Source: a virus. From it: a DNA stretch of 64,000 nt. Position 1 is the stretch's first letter, and every line of letters begins with the position of its first letter. Under the pieces are notes generated by a model. It worked only from the letters and a program-made list of their open reading frames with translations. It did not search any database and was not told the DNA's origin. This document shows positions 8,176-15,349 of this stretch, one piece after another. The stretch spans positions 1 through 64,000 of the IMG/VR virus record IMGVR_UViG_3300045972_000132; one strand, 5' to 3'. The position numbers and the translations under genes are program-made.

Positions 8176-8428
8176 TGGTAGGGTTTTCCTTGCGGTAATC
8201 GAATTCCAACTTAGCCAGACGCGCAGCCTCACCACGGTCTAGGATCACCTGAACCGTAATCCCGATGTGCTCCCGGTTTCCAGTACCGCGATCTACCCAC
8301 TTGAACTTCTTTCCTGAATACTTCTTCAGGTTTGCTAACTGCTCATCTGCCGACCAACGGTTGTCCCACTTGAACGACGTTCCGGCAGTATCACGATTGG
8401 TTTCGAAAAGCACAATAGTTTCACTCAT
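8168..8428 (-). CDS. Hypothetical small protein, first gene of the second leftward operon
   Basis: The protein has 86 residues. The ATG at 8428 is chosen because AAGGAG lies 6 bases upstream and a good promoter lies at 8457-8485; an in-frame start at 8485 would fall inside the -35 box. The protein is basic in the middle (KKYSGKKFKWVDRG). It shows no recognised domain, signal peptide or membrane segment. It heads the operon that contains the Cys-rich, RlaP and CCA genes. Confidence 0.65.
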   Translation of the reverse strand: MSETIVLFETNRDTAGTSFKWDNRWSADEQLANLKKYSGKKFKWVDRGTGNREHIGITVQVILDRGEAARLAKLEFDYRKENPTNE

Positions 8429-8456
8429 TTTTCGCTCCTTGGTTAAGGTTTCCGTG

Positions 8457-8485
8457 AATCTACCCCAGCTTGACTCAGTAGTCAA
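8457..8485 (-). promoter_or_regulatory. Leftward promoter with perfect inverted repeat at the -35 box
   Basis: On the minus strand, TTGACT (8480-8485), a 17-bp spacer and TAGATT (8457-8462) form a promoter with transcription expected near 8450. TTGACT-CAGT-AGTCAA (8470-8485) is a perfect 6-bp inverted repeat over the -35 box. The other leftward promoter also has a palindrome over its -35 box, so a shared repressor is possible. Confidence 0.7.
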
Positions 8486-8508
8486 TGGATTTCTAATCCT
8501 GCTTGCGC

Positions 8509-8514
8509 TATACT
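8509..8514 (+). promoter_or_regulatory. -10 box of the exonuclease gene
   Basis: TATACT ends 7 bases before the ATG at 8522. No ribosome-binding site is visible. The expected transcription start falls on or next to the A of the ATG, so the mRNA is probably leaderless. No strong -35 box was found. Confidence 0.5.
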
Positions 8515-8521
8515 GCCACTC

Positions 8522-9076
8522 ATGAACAATAAAGAACAGATCTATGTGTCGTGCGACGTAGAGACCAACGGACCAATTCCCGGCGAGTTCTCGATGCTTT
8601 CCTTTGGTGCCGCAGCCTTTTCCGAATCTGGGCAGCTAGTAGGCACCTTTGAAAGAAACCTAGAGACTCTCCCCGGTGCTGGAGAAAATCCAGATACCAT
8701 GGCTTGGTGGCAAACTCAAGCTAAGGCTTGGGAAGAATGTCGTAAGGACCCTCAGGACCCTAAGAAGGCTATGGAAGAATTTTCAAAATGGGTAAAGTCC
8801 TTCAATAAAACCCCTATCTTTGTAGCCTTCCCAGCAGGATTTGATTTTACATTCCTATACTGGTATTTAATTAAATTTACTGGTTACAGTCCCTTCTCCT
8901 TCTCGGCCCTAGACATTAAATCATACGCTGCCGCCAAACTTGGAGTAGACTATAAGTCTGTAAACAAGAAGCTTTTAAAAAAGCACTGGCCGGTAGTAAC
9001 AGTACATTCCCATGTGGCCCTTGAGGACGCAATCGAGCAGGGTCAAATCGCGGTTCAGATGCTAGGATTAAAATAA
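8522..9076 (+). CDS. DEDDh-type 3'-5' exonuclease
   Basis: The protein has 184 residues. Exonuclease motif I is CDVETNGP (D12, E14), the second acidic residue is in AGFDFTF (D108), and the third motif is HVALEDA (H164, D169), giving the DEDDh set. It is a stand-alone nuclease domain without polymerase, and could act on RNA or DNA; the RNase T/Rv2179c-like group is the closest I can suggest. It starts the rightward half of the window. Its start codon appears to coincide with the transcription start. Confidence 0.8.
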   Translation: MNNKEQIYVSCDVETNGPIPGEFSMLSFGAAAFSESGQLVGTFERNLETLPGAGENPDTMAWWQTQAKAWEECRKDPQDPKKAMEEFSKWVKSFNKTPIFVAFPAGFDFTFLYWYLIKFTGYSPFSFSALDIKSYAAAKLGVDYKSVNKKLLKKHWPVVTVHSHVALEDAIEQGQIAVQMLGLK

Positions 9077-9109
9077 TGTTGTATAGTTAGGTTGCTAACC
9101 GCGCGATTA

Positions 9110-9118
9110 TGCTATAAT
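9110..9118 (+). promoter_or_regulatory. Extended -10 promoter
   Basis: TGCTATAAT (9110-9118) is a perfect extended -10 element. Its upstream flank has the inverted repeat GTTAG-GTTG-CTAAC (9086-9099). It probably drives the genes from 9162 onward. Confidence 0.75.
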
Positions 9119-9161
9119 TTCAACTATTCTTAAGTTTGTTTCCCCTAAGGAGCTTAAACAC

Positions 9162-9728
9162 ATGTCCAAGAACCCCCAACAAATCCTGCAAGAGTCCCGC
9201 CGTCTAGCAGGTCTTTCTCCGATGTACGAGGCCGCTGGCGAGGCTTATGACTTTGCAAAGGTAGCTTCTAAGGAATATACCGGCGCACCCGTCCCCCAAA
9301 AGGATGGCGTTGAACTCAAGGCTGGTGGAGGCGAAACCTCTCCTTCTGCTGGTGGTTCTAAGGCTGGCCCAAAGCAAACCACCAAGACTGCCGCAGCCAA
9401 GCCCGCCGCAAAAGACGGCGTTGAACTTGATCAGGGTAATTTCTCCCCAGACGCCAAGGCTGTTAAGGCTGGCGGTGCAACTGGTGCAACTGCCGGTGCA
9501 ATGGCGAACTCAGCCCCCGCAAAGCCTGCTGCAAAAGACGGCGTTGAACTTAAGGCTGGTGGTGACTCAAAGGTTGCCAAGGCTGGCGGCGCGGTTCCCG
9601 GTGACGCTAACCGTGAAGATGACGGTCTAGAGGCCGAACCCGATGCCAAGTCGGAAGATGTAGAAGTTCTATATCGTGAGGCTCGCAATGCTCGCATGTA
9701 CGAACTTGTTCAAATGTTTTCAGCCTAA
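9162..9728 (+). CDS. Ala/Gly/Lys-rich protein with KDGVEL repeats
   Basis: The protein has 188 residues of low complexity. The segment KDGVEL occurs three times (near residues 47, 84 and 126), twice as KPAAKDGVELKAGG or a close variant. An N-terminal helix (about 5-20) and an acidic C-terminal helix flank the flexible centre. AAGGAG precedes the ATG at a good distance. No family is recognised. A virion or internal head protein is possible given the nearby late genes, but is not shown. Confidence 0.65.
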   Translation: MSKNPQQILQESRRLAGLSPMYEAAGEAYDFAKVASKEYTGAPVPQKDGVELKAGGGETSPSAGGSKAGPKQTTKTAAAKPAAKDGVELDQGNFSPDAKAVKAGGATGATAGAMANSAPAKPAAKDGVELKAGGDSKVAKAGGAVPGDANREDDGLEAEPDAKSEDVEVLYREARNARMYELVQMFSA

Positions 9729-9753
9729 TTAGAGGCTAACAGGGGAGACTCCG

Positions 9754-10260
9754 GTGGCTACCTCGGTGCAGAAGGCACATAATGCCTTGTTGTTAAAAGC
9801 ACTGCTTGCTAGGGCCATGCGGAGTCTTTCTGTTTACATTGCGGACATTAAAGCATCCTTAGAATATCTCCAAGGGGACCTTGAGGACTCTCAACAGTCC
9901 GCAGTTGGCCCCCTCGTCAATTTTATAAAGTCTACAGAAGGATTCATCACTACTCTGGAAGAGAAATCAGGAAAAGAATTCCTAGACAGCAAACCCTCAT
10001 TTGATCCTAAGAAGTCTAATGCTAGTCAATTACAAAGACGGGTCTCCAAGACACTTCGTAAACTATCAAGCTGGGCCAATAAGACAGCCGAAACCTTGAA
10101 AGCATACAGCCAAGTAAACCAAGGATTTAAATCTCTATCCAATGATGCCTACCAGACAGCAATGGCGTTTGACGACATGTTACTACCTGAATCTAAAGAA
10201 GAAGCTCAAGAGAATTTGCTTTTAGAAGAATACAGAAAGTTAGCGGGTCTATTATGCTAA
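9754..10260 (+). CDS. Hypothetical helical protein
   Basis: The protein has 168 residues. It starts at a GTG preceded by AGGGGAG at a spacing of about 6 bases. It is predicted almost wholly helical, with no signal peptide. The C-terminal EEYRKLAGL resembles the ESRRLAGL near the N-terminus of the previous protein, which may be chance or a shared interaction motif. Its last codons overlap the start of the lipoprotein gene by 7 bp. Confidence 0.65.
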   Translation: MATSVQKAHNALLLKALLARAMRSLSVYIADIKASLEYLQGDLEDSQQSAVGPLVNFIKSTEGFITTLEEKSGKEFLDSKPSFDPKKSNASQLQRRVSKTLRKLSSWANKTAETLKAYSQVNQGFKSLSNDAYQTAMAFDDMLLPESKEEAQENLLLEEYRKLAGLLC

Positions 10261-10718
10261 AATCCATTACTTCCCTAGTTGTATTATTTAGCTTTACAGC
10301 CTGTGCAACAGCACAACCCCTTACAATAACTTTAATACCTAGATCAGATTGGGTGGAGGTAGCGAAACTACCTCCTACCCCAATGGAAGACGTTCTAGTC
10401 TCTCCCTCTAGCACTGCCGTAGGTTTATCGGCTGGAGAGAAGGCACCCTTTGGTGGTGTTCTACTTCCCGAAGACAAACTATCTAGATCTCTAGCATACA
10501 AGGCTAGATATGACGAGTTAAGAGTCAATTACACAGAAGATCGCAAAATATGGACCTCTCACCGTGAGCTATATGAGGATCAATTAAAAGCCTGTGAGAA
10601 GAAATTTAAAGAGCTACAGCCTGGATGGTTTGACCAACATAAGCTAGAATTAGGAATCCTAGGTGGAATCGTCCTAGGAATCGCAGCCACTGCTGCCGCA
10701 GCCAAGGTTACTAAATAA
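10254..10718 (+). CDS. Candidate unimolecular spanin (lipobox plus C-terminal membrane helix)
   Basis: The protein has 154 residues. An N-terminal signal with a hydrophobic core ends in FTAC (Cys17), a lipobox-like site for an outer-membrane lipoprotein. A charged helix follows (about 73-121), then a hydrophobic segment at about 131-150 (GILGGIVLGIAATAAAA) that would sit in the inner membrane. This is the topology of u-spanins such as T1 gp11, which join inner and outer membranes at lysis. Phe at lipobox position -3 is less usual. No holin or endolysin gene is recognised nearby. A general structural lipoprotein is the alternative. Confidence 0.5.
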   Translation: MLKSITSLVVLFSFTACATAQPLTITLIPRSDWVEVAKLPPTPMEDVLVSPSSTAVGLSAGEKAPFGGVLLPEDKLSRSLAYKARYDELRVNYTEDRKIWTSHRELYEDQLKACEKKFKELQPGWFDQHKLELGILGGIVLGIAATAAAAKVTK

Positions 10719-10729
10719 GGAGTCGAGAA

Positions 10730-12436
10730 ATGACTAGAGCACTGAATGCATTAACCATCAACAGAATCGGTCAGGCTCTAGCCTTGTTCGAAGACCAGAA
10801 TATTTCTCACAAGGTTCTACACAAGAACCCTGACGGCACTACCTCCAGAGAGGAAATTCACTATGCTCCAGCATCCGCCGAGGCCCCCAAGGAAGCTGCC
10901 AAGCCAGATGGTATTAACTCAGGCGCAAAGCCACCAAGTGAGACTCCTGCCACTGTTGAACCCAAGGCACCTAAGAAGAAGCGCAGTGGTATTCATCAAA
11001 TTGCTCGTGCGATTGGTCAGGCCGCAGGAGCAGGTTTAGCTAAACACACTGTAGCTTGGGCAAAGCAAGGTGCCAATGAAAGAATGATCCGCAAGAAGCT
11101 CCGTGCGTCTGGTCGTTCCATGGACCCTAAAGACATCAAGGCTCACGCAAAGCAGATATCCCAGGATTGGGCCGCTGATATCGGTCATCACGGTGCGTCT
11201 AAGATCATGCACGCTCTTAACCCCGGTGCTGGTGGAGCCTTTAGATCTAGAAAAGCAAAGGAATCCTCTACTCCAGATGCAGGCCAAGTAGACTTTAATA
11301 AGCTTGGAAAGCCTGTCTCCGCAGCAGCTTCTGAGGCTCCCGCAGCCAAGGCTCCAAAGGCTCCAAAGGAACCCTCTGAACGCGCCGCCGCTTTTGCCGA
11401 CAAGGTTAAGTCGGAAACCCCAGGTACAGCCGCAAAACCAAAGTTTACAGATCCTGAGATTCCAGCTAAGAAGCAAAAATTCACTGATCCCGAGGTTCCT
11501 GCAAAGAAACCGGTTAAAACTGCTACTTCTTCAGCAACCGCGACCCCTGCTCCAGCCGCTGCTACTTCTTCAGCAACTGCCGCCCCCGTCCCTTCGGATG
11601 CTCACGCAGCCGCCGCCGCCTCACATTCCGCTGCCGCTGATGCCCACACTGCTGCTGCCCACTCTGCCGCAGCAGCGGCCCCTGCTGCACCCACTGCTAC
11701 ACCAGAGAAACCAGTATATTCCACCAGCACCTCTACAGCACCAGCTTCTGTTAAATCTAAACTAGGCGCTTCTGCTTTGGGCGCAGTCAAAAAAGCTGGC
11801 TCTGCCATTGGGGCTACGGCAAGGAAGGCTGCTGGAGTAATTGGTTCCGGTGCTAAAGCGGCAGGAAATTTAGTTAAATCAGTAGGCGGCGATACTGCAA
11901 GCGCCTTTAAGTCTGTAGGAAAGGGAATTGCTAGCGGTGCTGCAAAAGTTGCCAGTGCCCCTGGTAAGGCGGTCTCAAAGATATCTGCTGCTAAGGATCG
12001 TTTAGGTACCAAGGTTGATGCTGGCGTTGAAAAAGTAGGTCAAAAAATAGACCGCGCAAAGGCGGGTGCAGGTGCGTTAGCTTCCAAGGCTAAAGCTGGT
12101 GTTGGAGCCTTTGCAGCCAAAAAGGTTGGTCAAGCAAAACAAGCCGCCTCCGATATGAGACAATCATTTGGTAATAAGGAAAAGGCCGGACCCCATCCCG
12201 CTGATATTGCAATAGCAAAGGCTAAATTTAGTAATGCGACTCAAGATCACGTTGCCTTTGGCGCTCCACACAGCCCACAAACGTCTAAGGCAATTTCCGC
12301 CCTAGCTAAGAGCAGCCCTGCTAAGGGAAATGCAGGTCTAGCTAAGAGGCGTCAAGCTGCGTTAGATCGTTCCAATACACCTCTACACATGAGGCGTGCT
12401 GGTGTTAATGGTGGAAGGGTCAACGGCGGTAAGTAG
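10730..12436 (+). CDS. Large Ala/Lys-rich low-complexity protein
   Basis: The protein has 568 residues. It has a conserved-looking N-terminal 30 residues, a Pro/Ala/Lys-rich linker, an extreme Ala/His tract near residues 285-325, and a long amphipathic region (350-480) of repeated KxxGxxxGxxA-type helices reminiscent of histone H1-like or LEA-like proteins. The C-terminus is Arg-rich. AAGGAG precedes the ATG. No catalytic motif is visible. DNA binding in the capsid or membrane association would both fit the composition; neither is shown. Confidence 0.6.
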   Translation: MTRALNALTINRIGQALALFEDQNISHKVLHKNPDGTTSREEIHYAPASAEAPKEAAKPDGINSGAKPPSETPATVEPKAPKKKRSGIHQIARAIGQAAGAGLAKHTVAWAKQGANERMIRKKLRASGRSMDPKDIKAHAKQISQDWAADIGHHGASKIMHALNPGAGGAFRSRKAKESSTPDAGQVDFNKLGKPVSAAASEAPAAKAPKAPKEPSERAAAFADKVKSETPGTAAKPKFTDPEIPAKKQKFTDPEVPAKKPVKTATSSATATPAPAAATSSATAAPVPSDAHAAAAASHSAAADAHTAAAHSAAAAAPAAPTATPEKPVYSTSTSTAPASVKSKLGASALGAVKKAGSAIGATARKAAGVIGSGAKAAGNLVKSVGGDTASAFKSVGKGIASGAAKVASAPGKAVSKISAAKDRLGTKVDAGVEKVGQKIDRAKAGAGALASKAKAGVGAFAAKKVGQAKQAASDMRQSFGNKEKAGPHPADIAIAKAKFSNATQDHVAFGAPHSPQTSKAISALAKSSPAKGNAGLAKRRQAALDRSNTPLHMRRAGVNGGRVNGGK

Positions 12437-12512
12437 TTGACTTCTGATCTACTTCCGGTGTAAGCTTCTCACATGATTACTTACGACCAGCCTATACCTT
12501 AATGCAGAACCT

Positions 12513-12884
12513 GTGCCGCCCCTGCGGCACTACTGCATTACGCGCATGGATCTCCCTCTAGGGAATCAATATGCCCAACTTCTCCACGCCGCTGGAGAAT
12601 CGTTCTACCTCTACAGACCAATAGATGAAGATATTTCAGGCACTTACGCAGTGTCCCTATGGGCACGCGATGAGTCCCATCTTGCCCAAATAGAGCAGGC
12701 ATTACTCCAAAACAATATCAAACACGCTGCAATACGGGAACCTGATCTGGGTAACTCGCTTTGCGCTATTGGTATTTGTCCAACCAGAGATATCAAGCTT
12801 ATCAAGAAACTTCTAAGGGGTCTCCCCTTAGCTGGCAGTCAAACCATGTCAAAAGGAGAACAAAATGGACTACAACGAACGTAA
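12513..12884 (+). CDS. Pth2-like peptidyl-tRNA hydrolase family protein
   Basis: The protein has 123 residues from a GTG. The segments TRMDLPLGNQYAQLLHAAGE and IREPDLGNSLCAIGIC, followed by a short Lys-rich helix and LPLAG, match the order of conserved parts in Pth2-type proteins. The GTG is chosen because the conserved ITRMDLP strand begins just after it; an ATG 11 codons later would remove part of it, and no clear ribosome site is present for either. Pth2 frees tRNA from stalled peptidyl-tRNA. Key lysines of cellular Pth2 are not obvious, so activity is uncertain. Confidence 0.55.
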   Translation: MPPLRHYCITRMDLPLGNQYAQLLHAAGESFYLYRPIDEDISGTYAVSLWARDESHLAQIEQALLQNNIKHAAIREPDLGNSLCAIGICPTRDIKLIKKLLRGLPLAGSQTMSKGEQNGLQRT

Positions 12885-13308
12885 GAAGATCTGGGTAAAT
12901 ATTGATCAATTAAAACAAGAAATCCAGACTTACCACAAGATTTATGACAACTCCAAACCGGATCTTCAAAGTTGGACAGAGTACTGGAAATACTGGCACG
13001 ATTTCCACGCTAAGTACAAATCCAACAACTTATCCACGGAAGGGTTCACGAAATCACTATCCTTGGAAACTCTATTATATGTGGCAGTTTCACACATGAG
13101 AGGTCACATACACATGCATAGAGTAGGGCCATTTACTAAAAAGGTAGAGGGAGAACTAGATTCACGCAACTACTACTTCGTGGTATCCTCGCTCGCAGAT
13201 CAATTCAAGCTCTTTGAGCATCTTCTTAGAGCCTTAGGATTTACGGAGCCAAAAAGTGAAGGAAACCAAACTCAGCATCTTCCAGAACCCATGGTTGCAG
13301 CCGTTTGA
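12865..13308 (+). CDS. Hypothetical protein
   Basis: The protein has 147 residues, with many Tyr, Trp and His residues in the first half (SWTEYWKYWHDFHAKY) and a predicted helical fold. AAGGAG lies upstream of the ATG, and it overlaps the Pth2-like gene by 20 bp. Its end overlaps the macro-domain gene by 53 bp. I do not recognise the family; the coupling suggests co-expression with the macro-domain protein. Confidence 0.6.
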   Translation: MDYNERKKIWVNIDQLKQEIQTYHKIYDNSKPDLQSWTEYWKYWHDFHAKYKSNNLSTEGFTKSLSLETLLYVAVSHMRGHIHMHRVGPFTKKVEGELDSRNYYFVVSSLADQFKLFEHLLRALGFTEPKSEGNQTQHLPEPMVAAV

Positions 13309-13762
13309 TGCTATATGTATTCCCACTAACGGAATTATAAGCTCTACCACTGGCAGGGCCATTATGGGTAAGGGTGTTGCTCTACAGGCTAAGAATCGTT
13401 GGCCTGAAATCGACCAAGAGCTTGCTAATGCTATTGAAAAATTTGGAAATGTGCCATGTTTTCTTGGTACCGTTGATCTAGGGGACCGGTTGAGTCCGGA
13501 CCCCTACGGGATCGGGTATCAAGTGTGGTCGTTTCCCACGAAGAATCACTGGAGAGATCCTAGCTCACTAGACCTAATAGGTAAGTCCTGCAAGATTCTA
13601 GTTGAAAAAATAGACAAGTGGAATCAACAGAATCCCAAGGTCGGTATTACCAGCGTCGGAATGCCGAGACCAGGAGTGGGCCTCGGCGGACTTGATTGGC
13701 TTCAAGTCAGATATGTAATATCTAAGATTCTAGATGACAGATTTACTATCTGTACCCTCTAA
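13256..13762 (+). CDS. Macro-domain protein (ADP-ribose binding)
   Basis: The protein has 168 residues. Macro-domain features are DAICIPTNG (strand and start of the binding loop), GRAIMGKGVALQAK (the Gly-rich loop) and a later VGMPRPGVGLGGLDW loop. It starts at GTG with GGAG 7 bases upstream. Macro domains bind or remove ADP-ribose, as DarG does on DNA in the DarTG system. In a phage this could undo ADP-ribosylation by a host toxin or handle NAD breakdown products. The fold call is good; the target is unknown. Confidence 0.75.
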   Translation: MKETKLSIFQNPWLQPFDAICIPTNGIISSTTGRAIMGKGVALQAKNRWPEIDQELANAIEKFGNVPCFLGTVDLGDRLSPDPYGIGYQVWSFPTKNHWRDPSSLDLIGKSCKILVEKIDKWNQQNPKVGITSVGMPRPGVGLGGLDWLQVRYVISKILDDRFTICTL

Positions 13763-14490
13763 TCAAAAGGGAACTTCTTTTTCTGATATCCACCAAATCC
13801 CTTTGCGGCGAAGTCCTTCTCCTTATCGTCCTCGATCTTATCGTGGTGTTTCCTTAGGGCGTCCGGATCGTTATCTACATCATAATTTGCTTTTCTAGCG
13901 GCGTGTACTGCATCCTTGTACGCCTTAGTAGTCTTTGCTGGACTATTATTACCCTTTCCCGCACCCTTGGCGTCTTCCTTGCGCTTCTTCTCCTCTGCTT
14001 CCTTATCTTCATATTCCTTTGGGAAGTCAGTGACCTTTACAGAAGAAGGCTCTACCTTTGGCTTGTCTTTAACAAGGTCGTACTTATTTCCACCATACTT
14101 CTTCTCCAACTCGGCGTCCTTGGCGCTCTGTGCAGCCCCCGCCTTTCCCTTGAACTCTCCAGAATTAACTCTGGCGTGGGTCTTTTGACCTAACTTGGTT
14201 AACTTTGCCTTAACACTAGGGTTCTTAACATGCAGAACCGCCCCAAGAGCTTGTCTAGCTGCCTTCTTATGAGCCGCCTCTGCATCGTCTGGGTATGAAT
14301 GTGCTACAGCCTTAGCCCATTTATGAGAACCTATAGCTTGTGCAATCGCCTCTCTTGGATTTTTAGGAGGCCCACCGTGTAGTGAGCGAACCTGTGCGGC
14401 CTTATCTTCCGCTGCACTCTCCTCCATGGCTTTCTCTAGCGCGCTAAATACTCCATGGACGTAACTTGCACATTCAAATAAGGTAGGCAT
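13759..14490 (-). CDS. Lysine-rich hypothetical protein
   Basis: The protein has 243 residues and is strongly charged, especially from residue 95 onward (Lys, Glu and Asp runs). The first 90 residues are helical with some hydrophobic positions. It is the only minus-strand gene among the late genes and converges on the macro-domain gene with a 4-bp overlap. GGAG lies 9 bases before the ATG. Composition suggests a flexible, possibly nucleic-acid-binding or virion-internal protein; the family is not recognised. Confidence 0.6.
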   Translation of the reverse strand: MPTLFECASYVHGVFSALEKAMEESAAEDKAAQVRSLHGGPPKNPREAIAQAIGSHKWAKAVAHSYPDDAEAAHKKAARQALGAVLHVKNPSVKAKLTKLGQKTHARVNSGEFKGKAGAAQSAKDAELEKKYGGNKYDLVKDKPKVEPSSVKVTDFPKEYEDKEAEEKKRKEDAKGAGKGNNSPAKTTKAYKDAVHAARKANYDVDNDPDALRKHHDKIEDDKEKDFAAKGFGGYQKKKFPFD

Positions 14491-14527
14491 CAGAGAGGCT
14501 CCAATTTTTAAATAAAAGGGTAAAAAG

Positions 14528-14556
14528 CTGAAATTTCAGAGAATTTATGCTATTGT
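14528..14556 (+). promoter_or_regulatory. Extended -10 promoter of the terminase genes with a palindrome
   Basis: TGCTATTGT (14548-14556) is an extended -10 element 40 bases before the first terminase gene. CTGAAATTTCAG (14528-14539) is a perfect 12-bp palindrome in the -35 region and could be an operator. Confidence 0.55.
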
Positions 14557-14596
14557 AGCTCAACCAGTTTAAATTGCCCAGCCCGAGTGTATTTTA

Positions 14597-15346
14597 ATGA
14601 CCGATGATGACAAACCAAAGAAGTTCTTCCCCAGAGAACCCGGTTCAACTGGGGCCTTTCACCGCATAAAGTCCCTTCGTTGCTTCAAGGACATGAGGGA
14701 AAAACTTGTAGATGGTTGGTCCCTTGGGAAGGTTGCGGAGTTTATCCAAGAGGACAATGGAGAGTCTACAGATATTTCCAAAGAGTCTCTTATCGCTATT
14801 CTCCATAAATATAAAAAGACCATCCCGGCGGGAGAAATTGCCAGCAAAACACTACCCCCGGCAGTCGTGGATGCTATGAAGGAAGCCACAGAAGCCTTTG
14901 ATGAGCTTCAAGCCTTGGAAGAACTTTTCAAGCTCCAGAGATCTAGAATCTCAATCGATAACACCATTGAAAAGAACATCAAAAAGCTTATGCCTACCCT
15001 GACTCAGGATATTAGGGTAGCTACCGAGATAGCCCTTGCAATCAGCAAACTCAAGAATGAAAAGGGTCTGACTCCGAGACATCTAGGAACCATTACCCAT
15101 GATGTCCAAGGCGAGGTATCCCATACGGAAATTATAAATCCAATGGTTACCAAGGTTCTGGAGAACGCCCAATCCCGTCGTAAGGTACTTGGCGTAATGC
15201 AGAGACTCTTGGTTTCTGCCGAAAAACTGGGAGATACAGCAGCCGATACTATTATTGATATAACCCCCGCCACCCCTGCCGAACCAGACGATATCTCAGA
15301 TATTGTTGATTCCATTGAGGTTCCTACTGAACCTGCAAAAGAGTAA
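14597..15346 (+). CDS. Probable small terminase subunit
   Basis: The protein has 249 residues, directly followed by the large terminase with 3 bases between them. Residues about 25-75 could form a helix-turn-helix (DGWSLGKVAEFIQ and SKESLIAILHKY), and a helical oligomer region follows (100-175), the layout expected of small terminases that recognise packaging DNA. The acidic, Pro-rich C-terminus fits a flexible tail. The call depends mainly on position and layout. Confidence 0.65.
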   Translation: MTDDDKPKKFFPREPGSTGAFHRIKSLRCFKDMREKLVDGWSLGKVAEFIQEDNGESTDISKESLIAILHKYKKTIPAGEIASKTLPPAVVDAMKEATEAFDELQALEELFKLQRSRISIDNTIEKNIKKLMPTLTQDIRVATEIALAISKLKNEKGLTPRHLGTITHDVQGEVSHTEIINPMVTKVLENAQSRRKVLGVMQRLLVSAEKLGDTAADTIIDITPATPAEPDDISDIVDSIEVPTEPAKE

Positions 15347-15349
15347 AAG

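Noticed and set aside
10254-10718. A two-component Rz/Rz1 spanin pair
   Set aside because: Only one gene is present with both lipobox and membrane helix, and no embedded Rz1-type frame was seen, so a single-protein spanin fits better.
11036-12012. Long open frames opposite to and shifted from the Ala-rich gene
   Set aside because: They come from the biased GCN/AAG codons of the real gene at 10730; they lack ribosome sites and have Leu/Gln/Pro-rich or Ala-rich mirror compositions.
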